A stretch of DNA of 64,000 bases from Paenibacillus segetis. Lineage in GTDB: Bacteria > Bacillota > Bacilli > Paenibacillales > Paenibacillaceae. The stretch spans positions 1,550,001-1,614,000 of the forward strand of contig NZ_BMFT01000001.1 in assembly GCF_014639155.1 (NCBI RefSeq), read 5' to 3'. Below, piece after piece: positions 34,907-43,075 of this stretch. Below the pieces are notes generated by a model that was given only the letters and a program-made list of their open reading frames with translations, was not told the origin of the DNA and searched no databases. Within the stretch, counting starts at the first letter, position 1; each line of letters opens with the position of its first letter. The position numbers and the translations under genes were made by a program.

Positions 34907-37900
34907 TTGAACCGATATATTAACAAGATAAGTTTTATATTAGCTGTTGTAGTATTACTTCAAATCTCATTACCAGAGTGGTTAACGTTATCTCAAACAA
35001 TGAAAGCGGCAATAGCGGGACCTATTATTGTAAGCAAAAATCCGGCCGACGACTCCCAAAGCGTAGCATTAAGTTCTAATCTGTCCTTCAAGGTTGATGA
35101 GAGCATTACAAAAGTAAATGGCGCGGCGTCCATTATCATTTATGAATCTGATACGGATTCCGTATTCGAAAGCTTCGTTGTTGCCTCCAGCGGAGCAGTT
35201 ACGATCGATTCGACAGGAAGAGTTGTAACGATCCAACCGAGTAAACCTTTTCAAAGGGATACGGAGTATTACGTCATTATTGAGCCGGGCGCTTTTGCTA
35301 ACGTTTCTAACGGCGCGAATTTTAATGGAATTGCAACAAATAATCAATGGAACTTTAAGACGACCGCTCAGGACAGTATTTCACCTGTACTTCAAGCCCA
35401 TTCTCCCGCATCAGGGGCACTGGATGTACCTTGTTCATCGTCAATCTCGATGACTTTTGATGAAGAGGTATATGTAGCTAGTGGGGAATTTAGTTTAGTA
35501 TCGGACTTAAGCTCTACTGTCTACGATAATAGACAAATCCCTGTAACAGATAATCAAGTGACAGGCAGTGGCTCCAAGACCATTACGATTACCCCATCAG
35601 TAGCATTATATACAAATACGACTTACACATTCTCGATACCAGATGGGGTTATTCAGGATAGTTCAGGCAATAAATATCATGGTTATAGCTGGAGTTTCAA
35701 GACAGATACCGCCCCTTTGAAAGTGCCACCAACTGTAACTAAGCTGGAATATAGCGGAAGCACGATTACGATGACATTTAATGAAGATTTAAATGAAAGC
35801 TCTATTCCGGTGGTAGGCAGCTTTTATATTACGGTGGATGGCGTGAATCGTCCCGCAACAGCGATATCAATCTCGGGTGCAACAGTGAAGGTAACGTTGT
35901 CAAGTGCCATAACGAATGGCCAAGTCGTTAAGCTCTCTTATTCGAGACCGACGAGTGGTGGTATTCAGGATTTAATGCAAAACCAGGCAGTGAACATCTT
36001 TAATCGTGATGTTACGCAATTAGTGGATCCAATAGCTCCCACATTAGTAAGTGGTTCTGTCTCAGGGAATACGATAACATTGACGTTCGATAAAGAACTG
36101 GCTCCTGCAAGCAGCAGCGCTTATCAACAGTTCAGTGTCTACATAGCTGGCAATTATTTTAGTGCGAGTTCGCTCAATACACGCGGCAGAGTTCTGACGT
36201 TAACTTTTCACGGTACAATAACGGACAGACAATCGGCATATATTACTTATTTACCAAGCACGCATCCAATTACCGATACAGATGGCGTTAATGTCGCAGC
36301 ATTTAGCAGTTATAGCCTGACGAATGCGACTTCATCGTCTAATTCAAATTCGGTATACACCCCTGTCAGCACAAGTACTAGCTCTTTGAATGGCGCAATT
36401 GTAAAAGGCAAGACGCTTACGCTAACATTTAATGAACCATTGAATACGAACTATATTCCTTCCGTCAATTATTTCTCGATTATGAGTCAGAATGTAATGC
36501 TATCCGTTGAGAAAGTCACCATTAGCGGTTCTGTAGTTACATTGACACTAAATGCTTCACCAAACATTGGTGAAGCCGTGTACATTACCTATATCCCAAG
36601 TACTAATGGAATTCACACGACAAGTGGGAAGTCAATTGAAGGGTTTACATCCACTACAGTTACTAATCAGACGACTTTAGACTCCTTATTGGGAGATTAT
36701 ACTGAAGCCGACGGAGGTGGGATTGATTTTAAGATTTCAGCAGCTACAACGACTTCGGCTATATCGCCTGCAGGCACTTTTACAAACAAATATTCCATCT
36801 CAGCACAGCAAATCAATAATGCCTATGAAGCGGCAACAAGTGCGGGCCTGAGTAAACTGCGCGTTGTATTTAAGGTTCCCAATACCGAGCGGGCTGCAAT
36901 CGTAGCTGTGCCACTTAGTACGCTTCAGAACGCCGCCAACTTTGGCCAAGGAGCAAGCTTTGCAGTGCAGTATAACGATATTACGTATGAGATTCCGGTC
37001 CATTCTTTGGATTACTCCGAACTATCTAAAATGCTTGGATCAAGCGGAGTAGTAGGTGATCTTCTTATCAAGATCGACCAAGGGGAGTCTAGTCTGACAA
37101 ACTCATTCATGTCCGCGATCAATCGTTTTAATGCATCTGTTCTATCAGGTCCTGTTCACATTGAGGTAGCAGTTTCCGATGGAAAGATGGAGAAGAAAAT
37201 ACCGAGATTCAGTGGCTATGTGTCTAGTTCGTTGGATACGGTAACGTCGATAGAAGCAAAGTCTGCTGCTGTAGTATGGTATGATCCGGAAGCTAATGCG
37301 TTGTCGTACGTGCCTACTCTATTCACCACTTCAGGGGGCAAGACGGTTGCTACCTTTAAAAGCATAGGTAATAGAGCTTATGCTCTGGTACGAGGTTCTG
37401 CAAATTATTCGGATATCGGCAAGCATTGGGCAGGAACAACTATCCGAGCATTGGCTAGTAAGTTTATTGTTGAAGGCCGAACCACGACAAAGTTTGAGCC
37501 TGAGAAATCAATTACCCGAGGCGAGTTTGCGACTTATATCTCGAAGGGCCTCGGTTTGTCCGGCAATAAGTCGGCGGCTTCCAAGTTTGAGGACGTGAAT
37601 ACAGGGGCTACAATGGCTGCTTACATCGGTGCTGTATCGGAAGCAGGAATTGTAATGGGGAACACAGACGGAACCTTCAAGCCTGATAGTCCGATTACTC
37701 GTCAAGAGATAGCAGTCATGATGACTCGTGCGGCAGCTACAACAGGGGTGACAGTATCATTACCGACTTCTGCCTCGTCATATTTGGAGAAGTACAAGGA
37801 CCACAGTAAGATCAGTAGTTGGGCGAAGAATGATGTAGCCAAAGCGGTGTATACTGGGGTTATTTCAGGTCAAACATCAACCAACTTAAGTCCATTGACC

Positions 37901-37972
37901 CATGCTACTCGCGCTGAAGCGGTTGTTATGATCCAACGTTTGCTTGAATCGGTTAATCTTCTCGAAATGTAA
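34907..37972 (+). CDS. Surface protein: Ig-like, SwmB-type repeats and SLH domains
   Basis: The protein (1021 aa) has a signal peptide, two bacterial Ig-like domains of the SbsA type (about 37-137 and 142-270: NPADDSQSVALSSNLSFKVD and SPASGALDVPCSSSISMTFD), three SwmB-like repeats (about 277-370, 376-470, 490-595) with TMTFNEDLN, TLTFDKELA and TLTFNEPLN, a beta-rich region, and three C-terminal SLH domains (about 840-1020) for cell-wall binding. TTG 34907 is preferred because GTAGGAG lies 8 nt upstream; the GTG at 34898 overlaps that site. It is probably a structural or adhesive S-layer-associated protein. No enzyme domain is seen. Confidence 0.88.
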   Translation: MNRYINKISFILAVVVLLQISLPEWLTLSQTMKAAIAGPIIVSKNPADDSQSVALSSNLSFKVDESITKVNGAASIIIYESDTDSVFESFVVASSGAVTIDSTGRVVTIQPSKPFQRDTEYYVIIEPGAFANVSNGANFNGIATNNQWNFKTTAQDSISPVLQAHSPASGALDVPCSSSISMTFDEEVYVASGEFSLVSDLSSTVYDNRQIPVTDNQVTGSGSKTITITPSVALYTNTTYTFSIPDGVIQDSSGNKYHGYSWSFKTDTAPLKVPPTVTKLEYSGSTITMTFNEDLNESSIPVVGSFYITVDGVNRPATAISISGATVKVTLSSAITNGQVVKLSYSRPTSGGIQDLMQNQAVNIFNRDVTQLVDPIAPTLVSGSVSGNTITLTFDKELAPASSSAYQQFSVYIAGNYFSASSLNTRGRVLTLTFHGTITDRQSAYITYLPSTHPITDTDGVNVAAFSSYSLTNATSSSNSNSVYTPVSTSTSSLNGAIVKGKTLTLTFNEPLNTNYIPSVNYFSIMSQNVMLSVEKVTISGSVVTLTLNASPNIGEAVYITYIPSTNGIHTTSGKSIEGFTSTTVTNQTTLDSLLGDYTEADGGGIDFKISAATTTSAISPAGTFTNKYSISAQQINNAYEAATSAGLSKLRVVFKVPNTERAAIVAVPLSTLQNAANFGQGASFAVQYNDITYEIPVHSLDYSELSKMLGSSGVVGDLLIKIDQGESSLTNSFMSAINRFNASVLSGPVHIEVAVSDGKMEKKIPRFSGYVSSSLDTVTSIEAKSAAVVWYDPEANALSYVPTLFTTSGGKTVATFKSIGNRAYALVRGSANYSDIGKHWAGTTIRALASKFIVEGRTTTKFEPEKSITRGEFATYISKGLGLSGNKSAASKFEDVNTGATMAAYIGAVSEAGIVMGNTDGTFKPDSPITRQEIAVMMTRAAATTGVTVSLPTSASSYLEKYKDHSKISSWAKNDVAKAVYTGVISGQTSTNLSPLTHATRAEAVVMIQRLLESVNLLEM

Positions 37973-37988
37973 TAGATAAGAAACATAG

Positions 37989-38026
37989 ACTGCCCATGAT
38001 CATACGTGATCTTGGGCAGTTTTTTG
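37989..38026 (+). terminator. Rho-independent terminator
   Basis: ACTGCCCA (37989-37996) and TGGGCAGT (38013-38020, with one bulged base) pair and are followed by TTTTTT. It ends the SLH surface-protein transcript. Confidence 0.85.
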
Positions 38027-38039
38027 TCGATCTGATTCC

Positions 38040-38080
38040 GTTAATATTTGTATGCAAAACACGGGTAGATTCCAACTAAC
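38040..38080. repeat. Shared element E2 upstream of a secreted-protein gene
   Basis: This is the second copy of the element at 34508-34550: GTTAATATTTG, ATG, ACACGGGTAGATT and CAACTAAC recur in order. It lies 313 bp before the next secreted-protein gene. The rest of the gap to 38392 shows no recognised motif. Confidence 0.7.
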
Positions 38081-38392
38081 TCTATATAATGAAGCTTAGG
38101 GTATCCCGACAAAGATACAATATGGATAGGCATGCTTGTGGTAAGTAATACGGCATAAGGTAGCAACCTCTTCCACTCTTGTTGTCAGATCAGCTGGAAC
38201 ACCTGTAAAGATTTCCGCATTTCAACGAATTTCATAGTTAATGTTACATATTACTTGCAGTAAATTATTGTTAGTATGTTTGATTTATGGTATAAAAGGC
38301 GTGATAAACCATTTGCAAATCGTAGGTATATCAGTCACAAGAACTTCAGGACGACGATTTAACTTACTATTAGATAGAATGGGAGATTTCCA

Positions 38393-40576
38393 ATGAAGAT
38401 TAAGATGGCTGTTATCATATTTTGCTTGGTAGGTATGTTTTTCACATTTACTAGTGTTGCTGCCTCTCAAAGCGTTGTGATTAAATTCGATGGTCACATA
38501 TTAGAGTTGAAGCAAGAGGCTTTTATTGAAAATGGAAGTGTTATGGTCCCAATACGTGGAGTTTTTGAGCAAGTGGGGATTAAGGTACAATGGGACGGAA
38601 AAGATCAAACCGTTACAACCACTTCAAAGAATCAAAAGATAGTGCTGAAAATGGGTAGTGTAACAGGATATGTAAACGACAAAGAATTCTTACTTAATAG
38701 TCCCCCGATTATCAAAAATAACTCAACTTACGTTCCGCTTCGGTTTTTAATTTCACATTCAGGATTCCTTGTTAACTGGGATCAGAAATCTAAGACAGTA
38801 AGCATAAGTGCTCCCAGCTCCTCTAACACAACGATTAATGCATCGGATCAATCCGTATATTTTCCTACACAAGCTAATACGAAAAAATATCCCGAAGTAA
38901 AAGGGCAAGTTCTAGATTCTACAGGTAAACCAGTTAGTGGGGCAACCGTTTATTTCTATTATTTATCAGGTGTTTCTGAAGACTATTCTATAACAACTTT
39001 ACAGGATGGAACTTTCACCATTTCTGAACTGCAGCCCGGCACAGAATATTTAACTATTGCTTATCCTCCGAAGGGTCATGCGGACAATAATTCTGAATCT
39101 ATTAATTTTCGATATGAGGGTAAGAATGAGCAACTTCCTATTATATCTTTACAAGCGGTGCAAGTAACAGGTGAAGTCATCCTGAATCCGAATGATGCTA
39201 TTAGTGGTGAGATATCGATTCTTCTGTATGAAATTCAACCCGATGGAAGTTATGATAAGATCTTTAATAGTCCTATTGATGAGGAAAATAAATATAAATT
39301 AAGCGGGCTAACCGTGGGTAGAGAGTACGTAATTTTTGCAGATCTTTTCGATGAATATAATTCCAAATTTTCAATTCTTGACATTACCTCTGGCAATAAT
39401 CGTTTTGTATATCAGGCGGATAATCCCAATCGTGATCTTATATTGTCCAAGCCAGCGGAAAACCCATATATACAGCTACTCGGGTCTGAAGGAACAAGTG
39501 TGAAAGATAGTAACATTATGATACAAGCTAGAGATTCCTCTGGAAAGTTCTATTCTACTCAATCTACAGAAGATGGAAATTATATGATTCAGGATCTAAA
39601 GCCAGGTACAACCTTTACCATTAGTGTACAAATCATCGGTAAGAATAAGTATAAAGCTCCTGCTCCAATTACAGTGACTTACCAATCCGGTAAATTAAAT
39701 TTAGGTGTGATTAAGCTTCTAGATCAGGCACCACCACAAGTAACAGGAAAGGTTCTAGACGAACAGGGCAGAGCAATTACTCGTTTTACAATCTTTATCA
39801 GAGAAATGAATACGAGAGAAGAATTTTCATTGAATTGGAGTGATCCTAACGGGGAATTTACACTGAATGATCTTCAACCAGGACATCGGTATCAGGTAGA
39901 AATTGATAATGATAGGAACATTCATTTGCCTATTTCGGATGACGATTATGTAAAGCCACCTAAATATGAATTTATATATGATTCAAAGATGACCACAATT
40001 CCAACATTCATTACACCGAAAATTCAGATGATAGGGCGTGTTATTGAACCTAACGGTACTCCGTTGAATGCGTATAGTCGACTCTACGATTCGAATGGGG
40101 TATTGATATCGGAATTTACTCCAAGATTGGATCGTCAATTTGCCATCGGAGGGATGAAGGCAGGGCAACGCTATCGTATAGACTTCGTCCTCACTCGTGT
40201 CAACAATTTGGGTAATAATTTACCCGAATTATATTCCTATACTTTTGTTTATCAACCTTCGATGACACGGTTTGATGATATCGTGTTTGATTTTGATAAA
40301 AAGTCACCAGGAGAGTTTATGGCTGTAAAAGGTAAAGTTGTTGACAATAAGGGTAATCCGATTCCAGATGTATTTGTACGAGCGGATCACAATTCGAATG
40401 GTGAGATAGTAAACAAGATAGTAAAGACCAATAGCGGTGGAGAGTATGTGTTTTATTTCAGTGAGCCAACTCAAGGAGAGATCTATATGCTAGGTAATGA
40501 TGATATTTCTTCTAAGGTGCCATTCTCCATTGTTGATCGTGATATAAGTGTTTCAACATTGATTTATAGTAGATAA
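38393..40576 (+). CDS. Secreted stalk-domain protein with carboxypeptidase-regulatory-like repeats
   Basis: After a signal peptide (1-25) comes a copper-amine-oxidase N-terminal-type stalk domain (about 28-140: VVIKFDGHILELKQEAF, VMVPIRGVFEQVGIKVQWDG, TYVPLRFLISHSGFLVNWD), common in Paenibacillus surface proteins. Four or more beta-sandwich repeats follow, of the carboxypeptidase regulatory-like type, each with G-V-D--G-P and DG-F-I--L-PG-Y patterns (for example VKGQVLDSTGKPVSGATVYF, VTGKVLDEQGRAITRFTIFI, VKGKVVDNKGNPIPDVFVRA). No catalytic or SLH domain is present, so how it stays at the surface is unclear. An SLH gene remnant lies 70 bp downstream. GGGAGAT precedes the ATG. Confidence 0.85.
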   Translation: MKIKMAVIIFCLVGMFFTFTSVAASQSVVIKFDGHILELKQEAFIENGSVMVPIRGVFEQVGIKVQWDGKDQTVTTTSKNQKIVLKMGSVTGYVNDKEFLLNSPPIIKNNSTYVPLRFLISHSGFLVNWDQKSKTVSISAPSSSNTTINASDQSVYFPTQANTKKYPEVKGQVLDSTGKPVSGATVYFYYLSGVSEDYSITTLQDGTFTISELQPGTEYLTIAYPPKGHADNNSESINFRYEGKNEQLPIISLQAVQVTGEVILNPNDAISGEISILLYEIQPDGSYDKIFNSPIDEENKYKLSGLTVGREYVIFADLFDEYNSKFSILDITSGNNRFVYQADNPNRDLILSKPAENPYIQLLGSEGTSVKDSNIMIQARDSSGKFYSTQSTEDGNYMIQDLKPGTTFTISVQIIGKNKYKAPAPITVTYQSGKLNLGVIKLLDQAPPQVTGKVLDEQGRAITRFTIFIREMNTREEFSLNWSDPNGEFTLNDLQPGHRYQVEIDNDRNIHLPISDDDYVKPPKYEFIYDSKMTTIPTFITPKIQMIGRVIEPNGTPLNAYSRLYDSNGVLISEFTPRLDRQFAIGGMKAGQRYRIDFVLTRVNNLGNNLPELYSYTFVYQPSMTRFDDIVFDFDKKSPGEFMAVKGKVVDNKGNPIPDVFVRADHNSNGEIVNKIVKTNSGGEYVFYFSEPTQGEIYMLGNDDISSKVPFSIVDRDISVSTLIYSR

Positions 40577-40643
40577 ATAACAGAACTACAGGCAATCCTC
40601 TTGTCTTTGCTGCTTCCAGCACTTCGCGTCCCAAGCAATGTAA

Positions 40644-40868
40644 TATCCGGACGGAACATTTAAACCTGATGCGACTGTAACGCGCGAGGAATTTACGTTC
40701 ATGCTGATGAATACGTTGAAGCTGCAAGGCGAAGGAGCATCGCTGGCTTTCACAGATACAGCGAAGATCGGAGCTTGGGCGCAGAAAGCAGTCACACAGG
40801 CGGTATCAGCAGATATAATTAGTGGCTATCCGGACGACTCATTCCGTCCAAATCTTCCGAAATGGTGA
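40644..40868 (+). pseudogene. Remnant of an SLH-domain gene
   Basis: The frame from 40644 reads YPDGTFKPDATVTREEFTFM, then SLAFTDTAKIGAWAQKAV and SADIISGYPDDSFRPN, before a stop at 40866. This is about one and a half SLH repeats with all the usual landmarks. A stop codon (40641-40643) lies immediately upstream, there is no start codon or ribosome site, and the last repeat is cut off before its TR motif. It is a gene fragment in a different frame from the stalk-domain gene. Confidence 0.88.
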
Positions 40869-40889
40869 ATACCGAATAAACATAAAAAA

Positions 40890-40938
40890 AACGGCAGTCT
40901 AAGACTCTATCTTCGAGTCTTAAGCTGCCGTTGTTACA
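40890..40938. terminator. Bidirectional terminator
   Basis: AACGGCAG-CT-AGACTC (40890-40907) pairs with GAGTCT-AAGCTGCCGTT (40915-40932) with small mismatches. An A run precedes it. It probably ends azlCD on the - strand. Confidence 0.8.
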
Positions 40939-40953
40939 TTTTTAGCGTTTCTA

Positions 40954-41280
40954 TTATAAAAACATGCGCAATAGCATCACGGATACAATGCCTACCAATA
41001 CTGTTCCTAATAAGCTACGAGTTAGAATTGCGGTCAAAAATGTTGGTGCCGCTGCGATTAACTCGATATGATTTTGAAAGGGGGAAAATCTCCCATCTAC
41101 CAACAATAACTCTTCTCCCACCAAGGCTGCCATTACTGCGACTGGAACATAACTTAACCATCGCAGTGCCCAATCAGGTATATTTATACGACTGAGTACC
41201 ATGAGTGGAACCACTCTTGGGATTAGGGTCACAATTGATGCACCTATAATTATTAAGAGAATATGCCATCTTATTTCCAT
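40954..41280 (-). CDS. azlD: Branched-chain amino acid exporter subunit AzlD
   Basis: The 108-residue protein has four membrane helices and the AzlD landmarks RVVPLMVLSRINIPDWALRW, YVPVAVMAALVGEELL and AAAPTFLTAILTRSLLGTVL. With AzlC it forms an exporter of branched-chain amino acids or their analogues. Its start overlaps the azlC stop by 10 bp, which implies coupling. The Lrp-like regulator AzlB that precedes azlC in Bacillus is not here. Confidence 0.92.
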   Translation of the reverse strand: MEIRWHILLIIIGASIVTLIPRVVPLMVLSRINIPDWALRWLSYVPVAVMAALVGEELLLVDGRFSPFQNHIELIAAAPTFLTAILTRSLLGTVLVGIVSVMLLRMFL

Positions 41281-42002
41281 TTTTCAACCACCATTCCTAA
41301 TGTAGCAGCAATAACAGTAGCAACAATAATTGCTATACTTCCAGATAAGAAAAAACTTGTCCCCAAAACAATAACTACAGCACTTATTGCCACAACTAAA
41401 TCTTTAGCGATTTTCCCTCGACTAACGAACTGGATAACAAGAAGCCCGATAAACATGGCAGGTAATGCAAAATCCAAACCAAACTTTTCGGGATTTGTAA
41501 TCCACTGACCCAAAAATGCTCCAGCTAAAGTGGCTACAATCCAATTTAGATAAGCTGTTATATTTAGACCGTGCATCCATTTTTCACTGATATAATCTTT
41601 GTCCGCCGTCTTATTAATCGCGACCCCAAATGTCTCGTCTGTAAGTAAAGAACCTATTAGCAAAGTTTTAACCGGAGCTAGACGACTGAAATACGGTGAT
41701 AAGGCTGCGCTAAGTAAAAGATGCCGAAGATTTACGATAAAAACGGTGAGAATAATTGAAGCCGGTGATCCATGAGATGCGATCATTCCAGAAACGATAA
41801 ATTGGGCAGAACCAGCATAGATAAGTAATGACATGAGTGTGATTTCAATAATGCTTAAGCCAGATGTATTTCCTACAACACCCGCAGCAAATCCAATACT
41901 TAAGTAACCCAACAATGTTGGAATGCAATCTTTTACACCTTGTAAAAAACTATCCTCACGTATATTAACATCTTGTTTATGTAGTTGAATATTCTCTTGC
42001 AC
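41271..42002 (-). CDS. azlC: Branched-chain amino acid exporter subunit AzlC
   Basis: The 243-residue membrane protein starts with a short polar tail, then CIPTLLGYLSIGFAAGVVGNTSGLS, the conserved YAGSAQFIVSGMIA, VNLRHLLLSAALSPYFS and TDETFGVAINKT, all typical of AzlC. The start is a GTG with AAAGGAAG about 11 nt upstream. It is the first gene of azlCD. The 150-bp upstream gap shows no recognised operator. Confidence 0.93.
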   Translation of the reverse strand: MQENIQLHKQDVNIREDSFLQGVKDCIPTLLGYLSIGFAAGVVGNTSGLSIIEITLMSLLIYAGSAQFIVSGMIASHGSPASIILTVFIVNLRHLLLSAALSPYFSRLAPVKTLLIGSLLTDETFGVAINKTADKDYISEKWMHGLNITAYLNWIVATLAGAFLGQWITNPEKFGLDFALPAMFIGLLVIQFVSRGKIAKDLVVAISAVVIVLGTSFFLSGSIAIIVATVIAATLGMVVEKWK

Positions 42003-42151
42003 TATAAGTTGATCTTCCTTTCACTCTCGCAATCTTCCAAAGGTTTGTTTATTATAACATACGAAATTTTAAGTAAAAGAGTATTCCGGAGGCAAATTGA
42101 ATAACAAATTGTACCATAAGATCATGCTACGAGGGCAGAGGAAGTAACAGT

Positions 42152-42539
42152 TTAAAACATTGTTTTTTCAAAAGGGACACTCGTCAAGGTAATTGATCCA
42201 CCATGGAAAGCTATGTTTTCTTTGACAATGGAAAGTCCAATGCCCAGTCCTTCGCCTTTTCTGCTGGTATCGACACGGTAGAACCGTTCAAAAACATGTT
42301 CTTGATCCTGTAAGGGAATGCCGCGTTCTTTATCAATAACCTACATGAATAGGGTATCATCCTTTTTCATAAGGTCAATCTCAAGATGGCCAATCTCAAG
42401 ATAATTGCCCTCTGATCCGTAACGGATCGCGTTGTCGAGTAGGTTTCGCAGCGCTCGTTCGATTAGGGGAGCATCAATCCAAGCTTGGATATCCTCATCA
42501 TGAGATATAATCTTCGTGAAATAAAAAGGGAACTTCTCT
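42152..42539 (-). pseudogene. Decayed sensor histidine kinase fragment
   Basis: Read on the - strand, the region gives the ATPase half of a histidine kinase: WIDAPLIERALRNLLDNAIR (N box), then DLMKKDDTLFM, an in-frame TAG, VIDKERGIPLQDQEHVFERF, YRVDTSRKGEGLGIGLSIVK and HGGSITLTSVPFEK. The phospho-acceptor and membrane parts are missing and an internal stop breaks the frame. GLGIGLSI retains the G2 box. The intact upstream half and its regulator are not in the window, so this is a deletion remnant. Confidence 0.88.
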
Positions 42540-42567
42540 CAAAACTGAGAAGTATCCTTTTTTTTAT
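42523..42567. terminator. Hairpin at the edge of the kinase remnant
   Basis: AAAAAGG-AACTTCTC (42524-42538) and GAGAAGT-TCCTTTTT (42547-42562) form a stem with minor mismatches, followed by T residues. It may be a terminator that arrived with, or replaced, the missing part of the kinase gene. Confidence 0.6.
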
Positions 42568-42610
42568 CTATTGAATAGTTATTTGTTATGTGAACGGAGG
42601 GGGATTCCAA

Positions 42611-42683
42611 ACTACTTCAGTAGTGTTGACATCATCAAACTATCGTAGTAGTATGAAGGTGCAACTCAAACTATTGCAATAGT
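42611..42683. promoter_or_regulatory. blaI/blaR1 promoter with three BlaI-type operators
   Basis: Three related dyads lie in 73 bp: ACTACTTCAGTAGT (42611-42624), ACTATCGTAGTAGT (42639-42652, weaker dyad) and ACTATTGCAATAGT (42670-42683, perfect). They resemble the TACTA/TAGTA half-sites bound by BlaI/MecI repressors. A promoter TTGACA (42626-42631), 17 bp, TAGTAT (42649-42654) sits between sites 1 and 3, with site 2 over the -10 box. Confidence 0.85.
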
Positions 42684-42700
42684 GTAAGGAGCTGATCATC

Positions 42701-43075
42701 ATGGCCATTAAGCTTTTCGATTCTGAACTTAAGGTTATGGAAGTCTTATGGAAGACAGGTGATATCACCGCCAAACAGATTTCTGATACTTTGAAGGAAG
42801 AAATTGGTTGGAATATGAACACGACCTATACTGTGATCAAAAAGTGTATTGGAAAAGGTGCAATAGAGCGCCGTGAGCCTAACTTTGTGTGTCATGCGCT
42901 GATTGCAAAGGTACAGGTACAAGAAATGGAGACAGATGAGTTGGTTGACAAGGTGTTCGATGGTTCTGTTGATAAACTGTTTGCCTCATTATTAGGACGA
43001 AAGAAATTATCTACTGGGCAGATTGAGAAGCTCAAACAGATCGTAAACAATGAAGAATTAAATGATGACTTATGA
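42701..43075 (+). CDS. BlaI/MecI/CopY family repressor
   Basis: The 124-residue protein has a winged-helix domain (LFDSELKVMEVLWKTGDITA, then KEEIGWNMNTTYTVIKKCIGKGAIER) and a C-terminal dimerisation segment (VDKVFDGSVDKLFASLLG). This is the penicillinase repressor pattern. Its stop overlaps the BlaR1-like gene by 4 bp (ATGA). Three dyads in its own promoter show autoregulation. AAGGAG precedes the ATG. The signal is likely cell-wall stress passed on by the partner protease, which would cleave this repressor. Confidence 0.95.
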   Translation: MAIKLFDSELKVMEVLWKTGDITAKQISDTLKEEIGWNMNTTYTVIKKCIGKGAIERREPNFVCHALIAKVQVQEMETDELVDKVFDGSVDKLFASLLGRKKLSTGQIEKLKQIVNNEELNDDL

